A stretch of DNA of 64,000 nucleotides from Alkalicoccus saliphilus. Its GTDB lineage: Bacteria; Bacillota; Bacilli; Bacillales; Salisediminibacteriaceae. Both the position numbers and the translations under genes were made by a program. The stretch covers positions 1-64,000 of the forward strand of contig NZ_PZJJ01000012.1 in NCBI RefSeq assembly GCF_003044065.1, written 5' to 3'. Of the stretch, positions 1 through 10,097 are shown piece by piece (position 1 is the stretch's first letter; every line of letters begins with the position of its first letter). Under the pieces are notes generated by a model, which saw only the letters and a list, made by a program, of their open reading frames with translations, had not been told where the DNA came from and did no database searches.

Positions 1-249
1 CGAAGGAATGTGGGCACACGATGCCAAGAGACATGGGAGGGTGCGTTCCCCTGATACCAGCAGAGATACCTCCTGCGAACACAGGAAGAATTGGAAGTAT
101 TTTAACAGACTCCCTACGCAGCGCGTCTCTGACTTATCCATTATTTTCATCAAATGGTTATTTGTGTTCTGCTTCATAAAGGAGGAAAGCTCAAAAAATT
201 TTTTTAAAGAGAAAAAACAGGTCATAAACCCTGCCATATCAATCTTTCC

Positions 250-285
250 CGAGGGAGTCGCCTGCTGCAGCTCCAGCAGGAAAAC
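250..285 (+). repeat. Fragment of dispersed intergenic repeat
   Basis: The stretch with GGAGTCGCCTGCTGCAGC and the following CTCCAGCAGG matches, with about two differences, the segment at 25851-25880 inside a full repeat copy. Only this short piece is present. It lies directly against the terminator hairpin of the desaturase gene. No gene is supported in the rest of 1-340. Confidence 0.5.
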
Positions 286-327
286 AAAAAGCTGTTCCGG
301 AAACTATCCGGAACAGCTTTTTGTTTT
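281..327 (-). terminator. Bidirectional rho-independent terminator
   Basis: A perfect 18-bp inverted repeat (284-301 and 307-324) with an ACTATC-type loop is flanked by an A-run on one side and a T-run on the other. It therefore terminates transcripts from either strand and lies just past the stop codon of the minus-strand desaturase gene. Confidence 0.9.
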
Positions 328-340
328 AATGAGAAAAATG

Positions 341-1852
341 TTATTCTGCTTTTTTCTTTTGACTTTCGCGGTCTTCTTTAATAAGGTCAGCGGTCAGCTG
401 GCCGGAGAGGGTTACCATTGGTACACCGCCGCCCGGATGGGTTGAACCGCCGCTGAAATAGAGATTTTCGTAAAGGGAGCTTCTTGCCGGAATTTTAAAG
501 CCGCCGTTCGTACCTTTATCTGCGGCAATGCCGTAAATAGAGCCACCGTTGGAACCATACAGTTCCTCAATAGTGTCCGGTGTAAATTCATATTCGAATT
601 CAATCGATTCACGAAGGCCGTTCAGCCCCATTCTCTCCAGCTTATCAAGGACGACCTCCCTGTAATTGTCCCAGTCAGCTTTTTTCTTCAGCGCGGTCTT
701 TGGCGGGACGTGGGTGAGAACGAAGAGGTTTTCCTTCCCTTCCGGAGCTTGCGAAGGATCGGACTTAGCAGAAACTCCAATATAAATCGTCGGATCATCA
801 GCGGGCACTCCTTTCTCAAATATCTGTTTAAACTCTTTTTCCGGATCTTCTGAAAAGAAGAAATTATGATGGTCCAGCTCTGGAAATTTCCGGTTTGTTC
901 CGAGAAGAAGCACCGTCCCGGAAACGGTTGGGCTGTATTTTTTTGTAAGGGACTTCAATTCTTTCTTTGTACGGCCCGTATTCGGGAGAAGGGTTTTATA
1001 GGCCGGAATGGCTTCCAGGTTGGAAACAACAACGTCTGCCGGATAATGGTCTCCTGCTTCTGTAACAACACCGGCTGCTTTTCCATTTTCAATATGGATA
1101 TGGGAGACAGGAGTGCTTGTCTTAACTTCTGCCCGCAGCTCATCCAGTACTTTCTGCATCCCGAGAGCAATGTTGTACATACCACCTTTGACGTAGTGAA
1201 TGCCAAGACCGAGCTGTACGTAGACAAGCTGGTTCAGAATGGCAGGGGACTGATATGGATTGGAGCCCACGTACATCACGAAAAAATTAAACAGCTGTTC
1301 GAGATGCTTGTTGTTGAAATGTTTTTTCGTGCTGTCCGCTACTGTATGGAAAGGATCCATCGCCATCAGTTCTTTCAATGTGTGCTGCTGCTTCAGATCT
1401 TTTAAATCGGCGATGCTCGTTTTATAGAAGCTTTTCATACAGAGTTCGTACATTTCTTCGGAATAGGTTAGAAATCTCATGAATGAGCCGCCGGGATCAT
1501 CTTTCACTTTGCGCATTTCATTTAACATTTCCGGTATATCAGACGATACGTTGATCGATGTGCCGTCTTCATAAAAAGTCCGCCACTGTGGTTCAATCCG
1601 GACGATGTCCATGTAGTCGTCGACATTGCGGTGAACGCTTTTAAAAAGCTGTTCGAGCACCCAGGGCATAGTAAGAATGGAAGGGCCGGTGTCGAACGTA
1701 AATCCTTTACCGCTGCGGCGGTTCAGCTTGCCGCCGATATTTTCGTTTTTCTCAAGTACGGTTACATCATAACCGTCCCCGGCTAGACGAACAGCGGCCG
1801 ACAGCCCCCCGAGTCCTGCTCCGATTACTACTGCTTTTTGTTTAACTGTCAT
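341..1852 (-). CDS. Phytoene/diapophytoene desaturase-family oxidoreductase (CrtI/CrtN type)
   Basis: This 503-residue protein belongs to the FAD-dependent carotenoid desaturase family, which desaturates or oxidises C30/C40 carotenoid precursors at the membrane. The N-terminus has the dinucleotide-binding motif GAGLGG (residues 11-16) followed by an acidic strand end (VTVLEKN). The C-terminus has the family signature GGSTHPGGGVPM (from about residue 468). The start is the ATG at 1852, placed behind GGAGGTG; a longer reading from 1867 would skip that ribosome site. The gene lies close downstream of a methyltransferase on the same strand (50-bp gap), so the two may be co-transcribed. No crtM or glycosyltransferase is visible in the window, so whether it acts as CrtN, CrtP or another member cannot be decided here. 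Confidence 0.85.
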   Translation of the reverse strand: MTVKQKAVVIGAGLGGLSAAVRLAGDGYDVTVLEKNENIGGKLNRRSGKGFTFDTGPSILTMPWVLEQLFKSVHRNVDDYMDIVRIEPQWRTFYEDGTSINVSSDIPEMLNEMRKVKDDPGGSFMRFLTYSEEMYELCMKSFYKTSIADLKDLKQQHTLKELMAMDPFHTVADSTKKHFNNKHLEQLFNFFVMYVGSNPYQSPAILNQLVYVQLGLGIHYVKGGMYNIALGMQKVLDELRAEVKTSTPVSHIHIENGKAAGVVTEAGDHYPADVVVSNLEAIPAYKTLLPNTGRTKKELKSLTKKYSPTVSGTVLLLGTNRKFPELDHHNFFFSEDPEKEFKQIFEKGVPADDPTIYIGVSAKSDPSQAPEGKENLFVLTHVPPKTALKKKADWDNYREVVLDKLERMGLNGLRESIEFEYEFTPDTIEELYGSNGGSIYGIAADKGTNGGFKIPARSSLYENLYFSGGSTHPGGGVPMVTLSGQLTADLIKEDRESQKKKAE

Positions 1853-1901
1853 TGTAAGCACCTCCAAATAAATTAAAACGGCTGGTTAAACCGCTGTGCT
1901 G

Positions 1902-2447
1902 CTAATAAATAAAAGGGACAAGGCGGTATCTTGTTTTCAGCCATTTTTCGTAGGAAGGGCCGAAAGACTGGATAAGCATCTGTTCTTCCACGCGGATGCG
2001 CCGCATAAGAAAAGGGAGGAAAAAAACAGCAGTGAGAAGAATTCCTGCCCAGCTTCCCATGTAAACAGCAAAACCCGTAACAATACTGAAAAGTCCTGTG
2101 TATAAGGGGTGTCTCAGTCTTCGAAAAGGGCCACTGCTGACAATCCTGTCTCCTTCACGCACCTGCACATCCCTTGTGAACTGCCGGCCGAGATGTATAA
2201 TCCCCCAGTAGCGGAGAAAAATACCCGCGCCGTATAATAAAAGACCGGCTGTCATAAGGAAAGTTGAAGAAAATACTGCAGTGCCTGTTTCACGGCTGAG
2301 CACCGAAACAGCAGCTATGGAAGCTGTTGCTGCCATCAGCCACGGAAACGATGATGCTTCGTCCCCGTCTCCACTGAGCCGGCTTCTGAAAATAAAGAAT
2401 TCCAGAATCCAGAGAATTGATAATGCCGTGAAAAAAATATCGAGCAT
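1902..2447 (-). CDS. Isoprenylcysteine carboxyl methyltransferase-family membrane protein
   Basis: A 181-residue protein with about four or five hydrophobic segments. The C-terminal half carries the signature of the ICMT/phospholipid methyltransferase family: GxIVSSGPFRRLRHPLYTG (an RHP(L/I)Y core, around residues 110-125) and a closing FGPSYEKWLKTRYRLVPF. Members methylate isoprenoid, phospholipid or other lipid acceptors with S-adenosylmethionine. It lies directly upstream of a carotenoid-type desaturase on the same strand, which suggests a role in modifying carotenoid or other membrane lipid; that link is inferred from position only. Bacterial members are mostly uncharacterised, so no substrate is claimed. 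Confidence 0.75.
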   Translation of the reverse strand: MLDIFFTALSILWILEFFIFRSRLSGDGDEASSFPWLMAATASIAAVSVLSRETGTAVFSSTFLMTAGLLLYGAGIFLRYWGIIHLGRQFTRDVQVREGDRIVSSGPFRRLRHPLYTGLFSIVTGFAVYMGSWAGILLTAVFFLPFLMRRIRVEEQMLIQSFGPSYEKWLKTRYRLVPFIY

Positions 2448-2964
2448 ACTCCATCCACCGCCTCCATTGCTTTATGTAGTCCGTCTGTAGATGCTGCATG
2501 GTCCCCGCAGGCCGATGTAACTTCCGGCAGCTTTAGAAAATACAGAGTATTCTGCGGAAAACGTTTCTCTTTAGTATACCCTGCACTGGACAGTGATAAC
2601 CCTGAAACTGGAATGTAAAGTTTGAGCTGCAAAACGATTGGAAACAATAGGAAGGTCCATTGTGAGCGTTTCGAGTGCATGTTATACTTCTATAGGGCAA
2701 AAATGATGTCTCTTTTTCCGTAATGTGTTACCATGCATTGTCTCTCCGGAAAATACCGTTTAAGGGAAGAGCATCGAAATCATTTACAGTTTATTCATCC
2801 CAAAAGAAAGAATGCTGTCATTACAAACAGCAGGTATGTTCTTTTTGAGAAAAAAGATAAACAGGTATAATGGGTAAAGCGATTCTGCTGCTGAAGCAGG
2901 TTTGGACTTATAAAAAGATGATAAAACAAAGGGGTAATTGTAAGGGAATGGAGGATTTTAAAGC
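2448..2964. other. 517-bp intergenic region between divergent genes
   Basis: This separates the minus-strand methyltransferase from the plus-strand TPR gene. A TATAAT hexamer at 2866-2871, preceded by T-rich sequence with TTTTGA about 17 bp upstream, could be the promoter of the TPR gene. No other gene, RNA or repeat is recognised. Confidence 0.5.
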
Positions 2965-3990
2965 ATGAATGATGTCCAGGAAAACAAGGCCGAAGTAATT
3001 CCTTTTATGCAGGAAGGCAGCTTTTTTTATAAAAAAGGAATAGAGGCTTATCAAAATAAAAAGGTGGACCGTTCTCTCCACTACATTAAAAAAGCGATTC
3101 AAATGGAACCGGAGGAACCTGTATTTCTCTGTCAGATGGCTATTGTTCTATCTGAGGAAGGGGATTATGAGGCTTCCAACCAGTGGCTGAACAAAATTAA
3201 GAATGATGTCGATCCTTATATGAGTGAATGCTACTTCTTTCTTGCCAACAACCAGGCCCATACCGGAGAGTTCCAGGAGGCGAAAGAAAACGTGGAAACC
3301 TACCTGGAAATGGATCCTTCCGGAGATTTTCAGGAGGACGCCGAGTCTCTTCTGCTGCTGCTCGAATCAGAGCTCGGCAGCACAGATAAAAGAAAAGAGA
3401 GCGATGATCCTTTTTATTCAAAAGCTGTTCTTCTCCTGCACGAAAATAAGCTGGAGGAAGCAGAAGAAGAAACAAGAAAATTAATTGCTGTCGAACCTGA
3501 GGCGTGGGATTATTATGCACTTCTTGGAGAAACTCTCTGGAAACAGGGAAAACAGAAAGAAGGCGGGCGGATTCTTCAGGATCTTCTCTTAAAAGAGAAC
3601 CCACCTTTAGCAGCTTATTGTCAGTACGCAGTCTTTCTCGCGGCAACAAATAGTGACCAGGCTGCTGCATGGGCGGATATGTTGAAGCAGATTCATCCAT
3701 TGAACACATGGGAAAGGTATTTGACCGGCAGAGCTTTATATACGGCTGGAGAATATGAAGCATCCTATCAGCTTTTGAAAGATGCTGTGCCGCCGGATCA
3801 TCCAGTGTATGTCCACCAGCTGGCGGTAACGGCATCCAGAAGCGGCCGGTTTGAAAGGGCAGCACAGCTGTGGAACCACCTTGTCAGACTTCAGCCGGAA
3901 TACCGGGAGAAAGCCCTGGAGCTGGCAGCACGAGCAGAAAAATCTCTTGTTCCGGAAGAACAGGACAAGGATTGGATGCTTAAACGATAA
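2965..3990 (+). CDS. yvcD: Tetratricopeptide-repeat protein (YvcD-like)
   Basis: A 341-residue soluble protein made of repeated helix pairs typical of TPR units, for example FYKKGIEAYQNKKVDRSLHY and the units around residues 150-185 (LEEAEEETRKLIAVEPEAWDYYALLGETL) and 285-315. TPR proteins act as protein-binding scaffolds, and no catalytic motif is seen. The ATG follows GGAGG at 2949-2953. It stands directly before trxB, as yvcD does near trxB in Bacillus subtilis, which supports the name; function is unknown. Confidence 0.75.
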   Translation: MNDVQENKAEVIPFMQEGSFFYKKGIEAYQNKKVDRSLHYIKKAIQMEPEEPVFLCQMAIVLSEEGDYEASNQWLNKIKNDVDPYMSECYFFLANNQAHTGEFQEAKENVETYLEMDPSGDFQEDAESLLLLLESELGSTDKRKESDDPFYSKAVLLLHENKLEEAEEETRKLIAVEPEAWDYYALLGETLWKQGKQKEGGRILQDLLLKENPPLAAYCQYAVFLAATNSDQAAAWADMLKQIHPLNTWERYLTGRALYTAGEYEASYQLLKDAVPPDHPVYVHQLAVTASRSGRFERAAQLWNHLVRLQPEYREKALELAARAEKSLVPEEQDKDWMLKR

Positions 3991-4085
3991 AGCAAATATA
4001 ATGCAAGCAGATTAATAGACTTCTTCTTCTGTGGTGCGTAGGATAAAAGATAGAGATTTGACAAACTTATGAAAGATTTTATTAG

Positions 4086-5066
<981 letters not shown>

Positions 5067-5251
5067 TCATCGGGGCCGGTAGATCTCTGTACTGATTTAA
5101 GGGGACTGCGGCTCCCGGCCCTGCCGAAGAAAGTCGTTGAAGCGGAGGAGGGGGTCTAAAGTAACGGGTTCTTAATCCCCTTGTAACCTGTACGAAATAA
5201 AAGTACTATATACTTTAAGATAGTAATTGACCCCCCTTTTATATGTTTCCT

Positions 5252-5285
5252 GCGCGGCCTCCCCCTTCAGGCCGTGCCTTTTTTT
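5252..5285 (+). terminator. Terminator downstream of trxB
   Basis: A 9-bp GC-rich stem (GCGCGGCCT with AGGCCGTGC, one wobble pair) is followed by seven T residues. It ends the trxB transcript; the 185 bp between the trxB stop and this hairpin contains nothing else recognisable. Confidence 0.85.
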
Positions 5286-5369
5286 GTGCCGTTTTCCCCT
5301 CTTTTTCCTAAGTGCAGCTTTTGTAGTATACTGGAAACAGATTTCAAGTCAGAGAAAGAGGTGGATGGA

Positions 5370-5864
5370 ATGCAGCGGGTTACGAACTGTGTGATTCAAT
5401 ATGAAGGCCGGATTTTACTGCTGAAAAAGCCAAGAAGAGGCTGGTGGTATCCTCCGGGAGGGAAAATGAAGCACGAGGAGCTTCTTCCGGAAGCGGCTGA
5501 AAGGGAAGTGTATGAGGAAACGGGACTGACCGTACGCAAACCGGAACTCCGGGGTATTTTGACACACCTTGTTCTGGATGAAGAAACATATCTTGAAAAA
5601 AGAACGATGTTTTTATTCGAAGCACATTCATTTAATGGTACAGTCCGTCAAAAATCGCCGGAAGGCGAACTTGCCTGGATTTCTGCGGACGAACTGAATA
5701 CACTGGAAATGGACGAAGCGGACCGTACAGTAATAAAAAGCATGCTGGAAAACGAAGGAATGCTTTACGGTACTTTTATTTATGATAACCACCGGAGTCT
5801 GCAGAGCTATAAGCTGGAGATTAACGGACGGCGTATACAGCAGGGATATGATGGGGGAAGGTGA
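5370..5864 (+). CDS. yvcI: Nudix hydrolase (YvcI-like)
   Basis: A 164-residue Nudix protein that cleaves a nucleoside diphosphate linked to another moiety; the substrate is not known. The Nudix box is complete: Gly31 to Leu53 with GKMKHEE and REVYEETGL, including the Mg-binding Glu residues. The ATG at 5370 follows AGAAAGAGGTGG; a longer reading starting at 5274 would run through the trxB terminator and is rejected. It is the first gene of the conserved yvcI-rapZ-yvcK-whiA-crh cluster, and its end overlaps the region before rapZ. Confidence 0.9.
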   Translation: MQRVTNCVIQYEGRILLLKKPRRGWWYPPGGKMKHEELLPEAAEREVYEETGLTVRKPELRGILTHLVLDEETYLEKRTMFLFEAHSFNGTVRQKSPEGELAWISADELNTLEMDEADRTVIKSMLENEGMLYGTFIYDNHRSLQSYKLEINGRRIQQGYDGGR

Positions 5865-5869
5865 CTCTT

Positions 5870-6769
5870 ATGGAAAGCACTTCATTAGATAACGAAGAAA
5901 TAGAATTAGTTATTATTACGGGTATGTCGGGAGCAGGAAAAACAGTAGCAGTACAGAGTTTCGAGGATATGGGCTATTTCTGTGTAGATAACCTTCCCCC
6001 GGCGCTCATTCCTAAATTTATCGACCTCGTGGAAAATTCGGATGGTTCCATGCAGAAAGTAGCACTCGTTATTGATTTGAGAGGAAGAGAATTTTTTGAT
6101 CAGCTTTTTGAAGCTATCAATATTGTCGCCGAAGAATCAAAAGTAACACCGCGTATTCTCTTCTTGGATGCTGAGGACGAAACACTCGTCCAGCGCTATA
6201 AGGAAACGAGAAGGTCTCATCCATTATCTGATAATAACTCACCTCTGGCAGGTATTCAGGCAGAAAGAGAAATGCTGGATGACCTGAAAGGCCAGGCACA
6301 GGTAATTATCAATACAACGGGCTTGAAGCCTCTGGAGCTTAGAGAACGCATTTTAAGCCATTTTGCCTCCGATCAGAAAGAAACGTTTCACGTTCATATT
6401 CTCACTTTCGGATTTAAGCACGGACTGCCGATCGATTCCGATCTAGTATTTGATGTCCGTTTTCTGCCGAATCCGCATTACATTGATCATATGCGTCCGC
6501 AGACCGGATTGGATAAGGAAGTATCCGATTATGTTTTAAAATGGGGAGAGACAAAAAAGTTCATTGAGAAACTCGATGATCTTCTTCAATACATGCTTCC
6601 TCATTACCAAAGGGAAGGAAAGAGCCAGCTGATTATTGCAATAGGATGTACCGGTGGAAAACATCGTTCTGTTACTCTCGGGGAATATTTTCAAAAAAGA
6701 CTGTCAAACCTCGGCTACCGGACATCTGTCACACACCGCGACGTAGAAAAAGGCAGGAAGGAAAAATGA
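5870..6769 (+). CDS. rapZ: RapZ/YvcJ nucleotide-binding protein
   Basis: A 299-residue member of the RapZ family. The Walker A motif GMSGAGKT is at residues 18-25. The C-terminal RNA-binding-type domain is represented by [10 protein letters not shown] and [11 protein letters not shown]. In gamma-proteobacteria RapZ controls glmS through small RNAs; in Bacillus YvcJ binds and hydrolyses nucleotide and affects competence. A GTG at 5861 is an alternative start, but ATG 5870 fits the GGGGGAAGG ribosome site and the usual length. The last four bases overlap the start of yvcK (ATGA). Confidence 0.95.
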   Translation: MESTSLDNEEIELVIITGMSGAGKTVAVQSFEDMGYFCVDNLPPALIPKFIDLVENSDGSMQKVALVIDLRGREFFDQLFEAINIVAEESKVTPRILFLDAEDETLVQRYKETRRSHPLSDNNSPLAGIQAEREMLDDLKGQAQVIINTTGLKPLELRERILSHFASDQKETFHVHILTFGFKHGLPIDSDLVFDVRFLPNPHYIDHMRPQTGLDKEVSDYVLKWGETKKFIEKLDDLLQYMLPHYQREGKSQLIIAIGCTGGKHRSVTLGEYFQKRLSNLGYRTSVTHRDVEKGRKEK

Positions 6770-7710
6770 AGAGGGCCAACGTTTGCGTAATAGGCGGTGG
6801 AACCGGTCTTTCTGTTCTCCTTCGTGGTTTAAAAACGTTTCCAGTCGACATTTCGGCCATTGTTACTGTCGCTGATGACGGGGGAAGTTCAGGGCGGCTC
6901 CGTAAAGAATTGAATATTCCTCCGCCGGGGGATATAAGAAACGTTCTTGTCGCTTTATCGGAAGTGGAGCCGCTGGTGGAAGAGCTATTTCAGCACCGTT
7001 TTGATGACGCCGCCGGTCTGACAGGGCATTCCCTCGGGAATCTGCTGCTTGCAGGAATGAGCCGGATTACGGGAGATTTTGCCCAGGGAGTGCAGGAGAT
7101 CAGCCGGGTGCTCAACGTGAAAGGGAAAGTCATTCCTGCATCCAACGATCATATAACGCTTTCTGCGGAGTATACAGATGGGTCTATTGTACGGGGAGAA
7201 TCGAATATTTCGCTTGCCGGCAAGCCGATACGAAGAGTTTATCTGGAACCTGAGTCGCCCCGTCCCATGCCCGAAGCGGTTTACGCTCTGGAGCAGGCCG
7301 ATCTGATTGTCCTCGGACCCGGCAGCCTTTATACTAGTATTATTCCCAGTCTTCTCGTTCCGGGTATGAAAGAAGCCCTTTTAAATTCCAAAGCGAGAAC
7401 GGTTTACATTTGCAATGTTATGACCCAGCCGGGAGAAACAGATAATTACAGCGTGGCTGACCATATTCAAGCTATAAACAACCACGCAGGAGGAAAAGTG
7501 GTCAATTCTGTTCTTATAAACAGTCAGAAAGTACCCGGCGATTTTGCAGCTGTATATGAAGAGCAGGGAGCATCCCCTGTAGTGGTGGACGAAGACAGGC
7601 TGATACGGATGAATGTGCAGATTATCGCGGACGAGCTCGTAACAACGAATTTTGGAGCAGTCCGTCATGATGCAATGAAAGTCTCTCAGCGGCTTGTGTC
7701 ATTATTGTAG
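6766..7710 (+). CDS. yvcK: Gluconeogenesis factor YvcK (GlmR)
   Basis: A 314-residue CofD-like/YvcK protein. The Rossmann-type start [16 protein letters not shown] and the downstream [13 protein letters not shown] are diagnostic. In Bacillus subtilis this protein binds UDP-GlcNAc, stimulates GlmS and is needed for growth on gluconeogenic carbon and for normal cell shape. The true start is the ATG at 6766, overlapping the rapZ stop by 4 bp and preceded by AGGAAGGA. Translational coupling with rapZ is likely. Confidence 0.95.
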   Translation: MKRANVCVIGGGTGLSVLLRGLKTFPVDISAIVTVADDGGSSGRLRKELNIPPPGDIRNVLVALSEVEPLVEELFQHRFDDAAGLTGHSLGNLLLAGMSRITGDFAQGVQEISRVLNVKGKVIPASNDHITLSAEYTDGSIVRGESNISLAGKPIRRVYLEPESPRPMPEAVYALEQADLIVLGPGSLYTSIIPSLLVPGMKEALLNSKARTVYICNVMTQPGETDNYSVADHIQAINNHAGGKVVNSVLINSQKVPGDFAAVYEEQGASPVVVDEDRLIRMNVQIIADELVTTNFGAVRHDAMKVSQRLVSLL

Positions 7711-7733
7711 CGAAACAGAGGGGAGGGACTACT

Positions 7734-8675
7734 ATGTCGTTTGCATCCATGACAAAAAAAGAATTAACGCAGCTGGAATCGGACGACTGCTGCATGAAAG
7801 CAGAGCTGGCTGCGCTCGTAAGAATGAATGGAGCAGTGTCTCTCAGAAACATGCAGGTATCTCTTGATATCCAGACAGAAAACGCTGCGATAGCAAGAAG
7901 AATTTATACACTTTTGAAAAAAATCTACGATGTACACGTAGAACTGCTTGTGCGTAAAAAAATGAGACTGAAAAAAAACAATGTGTACGTGGTCCGTTTG
8001 TCACGGGGAGCAAGAGAAATTCTGGAATCTTTAAAAATCGTCGATGAATCGTTTGCTTTCACGAGGGAGATCGATAAGGAACTGCTGCAGAACACCTGCT
8101 GCAAAAGAGCCTATCTAAGAGGAGCTTTTCTTGCAGGAGGTTCAGTAAATCATCCAGACACCGCCTCGTATCATCTGGAGATATTTTCTTTTTACGAAGA
8201 GCATACCCGTTCCTTAATTAAGCTGCTGGAAGAGTTCGATCTTCCTGCCAAGATGATTGAACGGAAAAAAGGCTTTATTCTCTATCTGAAAGAAGGCGAA
8301 AAAATCAGTGATTTCCTGAACGTGATTGGGGCACATCAGGCCCTTCTCCGGTTTGAGGATACCCGGATCATGAAGGATATGAGAAATTCTGTGAACCGGC
8401 TTGTGAACTGCGAAACGGCTAATTTAAACAAAACTGTCGGCGCTGCAATGCGTCAGGTGGAAAATATTCGTTTTATTCGTGATGAAACCGGGCTTGAGGC
8501 CCTGCCTGATAAATTGCAGGAAGTGGCAGAGCTCCGGATTGAGCATCAGGACATTACCCTGAAAGAACTCGGGGAAATGCTTAAAGGCGGCCAGGTGAGC
8601 AAGTCCGGAGTAAACCACCGCCTGAAAAAGATAGAAGAATTTGCTGATAAACTCCGGTCAGGGGAAAAGGTTTGA
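7734..8675 (+). CDS. whiA: DNA-binding protein WhiA
   Basis: A 313-residue WhiA. The N-terminal two-thirds resemble a degenerate LAGLIDADG homing endonuclease fold ([17 protein letters not shown] and [18 protein letters not shown] are conserved). The C-terminus is a helix-turn-helix ([17 protein letters not shown] to [11 protein letters not shown]). It is a regulator of sporulation in Streptomyces and affects cell division and chromosome segregation in Bacillus. The ATG follows GAGGGGAGGG, 23 bp after yvcK. Confidence 0.96.
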   Translation: MSFASMTKKELTQLESDDCCMKAELAALVRMNGAVSLRNMQVSLDIQTENAAIARRIYTLLKKIYDVHVELLVRKKMRLKKNNVYVVRLSRGAREILESLKIVDESFAFTREIDKELLQNTCCKRAYLRGAFLAGGSVNHPDTASYHLEIFSFYEEHTRSLIKLLEEFDLPAKMIERKKGFILYLKEGEKISDFLNVIGAHQALLRFEDTRIMKDMRNSVNRLVNCETANLNKTVGAAMRQVENIRFIRDETGLEALPDKLQEVAELRIEHQDITLKELGEMLKGGQVSKSGVNHRLKKIEEFADKLRSGEKV

Positions 8676-8821
8676 TTCCCCTGACCTCCATTCTTCAAAA
8701 AATGAAAGCGTTTCTATTAATATGTACTGAAGTCCGGTGCTTCCAGAGCCTGCGTAAAGCTCTGCCGGCGTTTGGAAAAAGCGTTCATGAAAATTAACAA
8801 ACATACAGGAGGAGATAAGGA

Positions 8822-9079
8822 ATGATCGAAAAAACAGTTACCGTAAAGCGTCGGGCCGGACTGCAGGCACGGCCGGCAGCATTATTTGTTCAGGAAGCAA
8901 ATAAATTTAATGCAGATATTTTTATTGAAAAAGACAACAAAAACGTGAACGCAAAAAGCATCATGGGTATTATGAGTATTGCGGTGGGAGCGGACAAAGA
9001 GATTGTAATTAAAGCAGATGGTCCTGATGAAGAGGAAGCGATGAGCGCACTTGTTTCTTTTGTGGAGAAAGAAGAATAG
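8822..9079 (+). CDS. crh: Catabolite repression HPr-like protein Crh
   Basis: An 85-residue HPr paralogue. The normal phospho-acceptor His15 of HPr is replaced by Gln (GLQARPAA, Gln15), while the regulatory Ser46 is kept in NAKSIMG. That combination defines Crh, which is phosphorylated only by HPr kinase and acts with CcpA in carbon catabolite repression and on methylglyoxal synthase. The start follows AGGAGGAGATAAGG. Position at the end of the yvc cluster is as in Bacillus subtilis. Confidence 0.95.
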   Translation: MIEKTVTVKRRAGLQARPAALFVQEANKFNADIFIEKDNKNVNAKSIMGIMSIAVGADKEIVIKADGPDEEEAMSALVSFVEKEE

Positions 9080-9127
9080 CGGGGCGGATACATACTTATC
9101 CGGATCTGACTGCAGCTTGTTGTTTCA

Positions 9128-9162
9128 AAAAAAGCCCCGGCATATTTTCGCCGGGGCTTTTT
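9128..9162. terminator. Bidirectional terminator between crh and clpP
   Basis: AAAGCCCCGGC and GCCGGGGCTTT form an 11-bp stem with an 8-nt loop and flanking A and T runs. It serves the convergent crh (plus) and clpP (minus) transcripts. Confidence 0.92.
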
Positions 9163-9175
9163 ATAATGGTGCAGA

Positions 9176-9766
9176 TTAAACTTTCTGGGACTTGTCCATT
9201 ACTTCATCAATAAGGCCGTAGTCTTTTGCTTCCTGAGCACTCATGAAGTTGTCGCGGTCTGTGTCCCGGCTGATTGTTTCAATTGTCTGGCCGGTACGTT
9301 CCGCCAGAATTTCATTCAGCTTTTCACGCATACGGACAATACGCTTCGCGTGAATTTCGATGTCAGAAGCCTGACCCTGAGTACCGCCGAGCGGCTGGTG
9401 GATCATAACTTCACTATTAGGGAGGGCGTAACGCTTACCGGGCTCGCCGGCAGCAAGAAGGAAAGCTCCCATGGAAGCCGCCATGCCGATGCAGATAGTC
9501 TGCACGTTTGGCTTAATAAACTGCATTGTGTCGTAGATTGCCATCCCTGCGGAAATCGATCCTCCCGGGCTGTTGATATAAAGAGAAATATCTTTATCCG
9601 GATCGTCTGCTGTCAGGAACAGCAGCTGGGAAACGATAGAGTTGGCAACGTTATCGTCAATTCCGGAACCGAGCATAATGATCCGGTCTTTCAGGAGACG
9701 TGAATAAATATCATAAGCACGCTCTCCACGGTTTGTCTGTTCAATAACTGTAGGTACTAAGTTCAT
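9176..9766 (-). CDS. clpP: ATP-dependent Clp protease proteolytic subunit ClpP
   Basis: A 196-residue serine protease that forms the ClpP tetradecamer, working with ClpC, ClpX or ClpE in regulated proteolysis. The catalytic triad is intact: Ser98 (GMAASMG), His123 (MIHQP) and Asp172. The start is the ATG at 9766 behind AGGAGGA; a 24-residue upstream extension lacks a ribosome site. A CtsR operator overlaps the promoter, so heat and stress induction is expected. It is convergent with crh. Confidence 0.97.
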   Translation of the reverse strand: MNLVPTVIEQTNRGERAYDIYSRLLKDRIIMLGSGIDDNVANSIVSQLLFLTADDPDKDISLYINSPGGSISAGMAIYDTMQFIKPNVQTICIGMAASMGAFLLAAGEPGKRYALPNSEVMIHQPLGGTQGQASDIEIHAKRIVRMREKLNEILAERTGQTIETISRDTDRDNFMSAQEAKDYGLIDEVMDKSQKV

Positions 9767-9838
9767 GAATAATCCTCCTCTTATTTTAGCGGAATCGCGG
9801 TTCATTTCATTTATACAGAAGCGCACCGTTATGTACAT

Positions 9839-9869
9839 ATCATAACGTTAAAGGTCAATGAAGGTCAAA
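9839..9869 (-). promoter_or_regulatory. clpP promoter with CtsR operator
   Basis: Reading on the minus strand, TTGACC (complement of 9863-9868), an 18-bp spacer and TATGAT (complement of 9839-9844) form a sigma-A promoter. On the plus strand the heptads GGTCAAT (9853-9859) and GGTCAAA (9863-9869), separated by GAA, match the CtsR consensus RGTCAAA-NAN-RGTCAAA at 13 of 14 heptad positions. The operator overlaps the -35 box, so CtsR binding should block RNA polymerase. Confidence 0.88.
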
Positions 9870-10097
9870 TATTTTACCGGTGATTTCTGAATAGAAAAAA
9901 ACCTAAAAGCTTACCGCTTTTCCAGGATGGGTCTATTTTGGTCCACTACTATCTATTCGCCGGCAGAGAGGGGGAATCCTTCCGCGGAAAATACAGAGAT
10001 ACCATTACTCATGATAACCGTTTCTTCAAAAACTCAAACACTATATATATGATAAAATAGAGAATAACGAATCGAACGGATGAGGGGGTGTGCACAC

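Noticed and set aside
8-445. Plus-strand open frame of 145 codons at the window start
   Set aside because: It runs through the strong terminator at 281-327 and antisense to the end of the desaturase gene, has no ribosome site and no family match.
8701-8790. Possible cre sites before crh (TGAAAGCGTTTCTA and AAAAAGCGTTCATG)
   Set aside because: Each differs from the cre consensus at two or more key positions; too weak to list.
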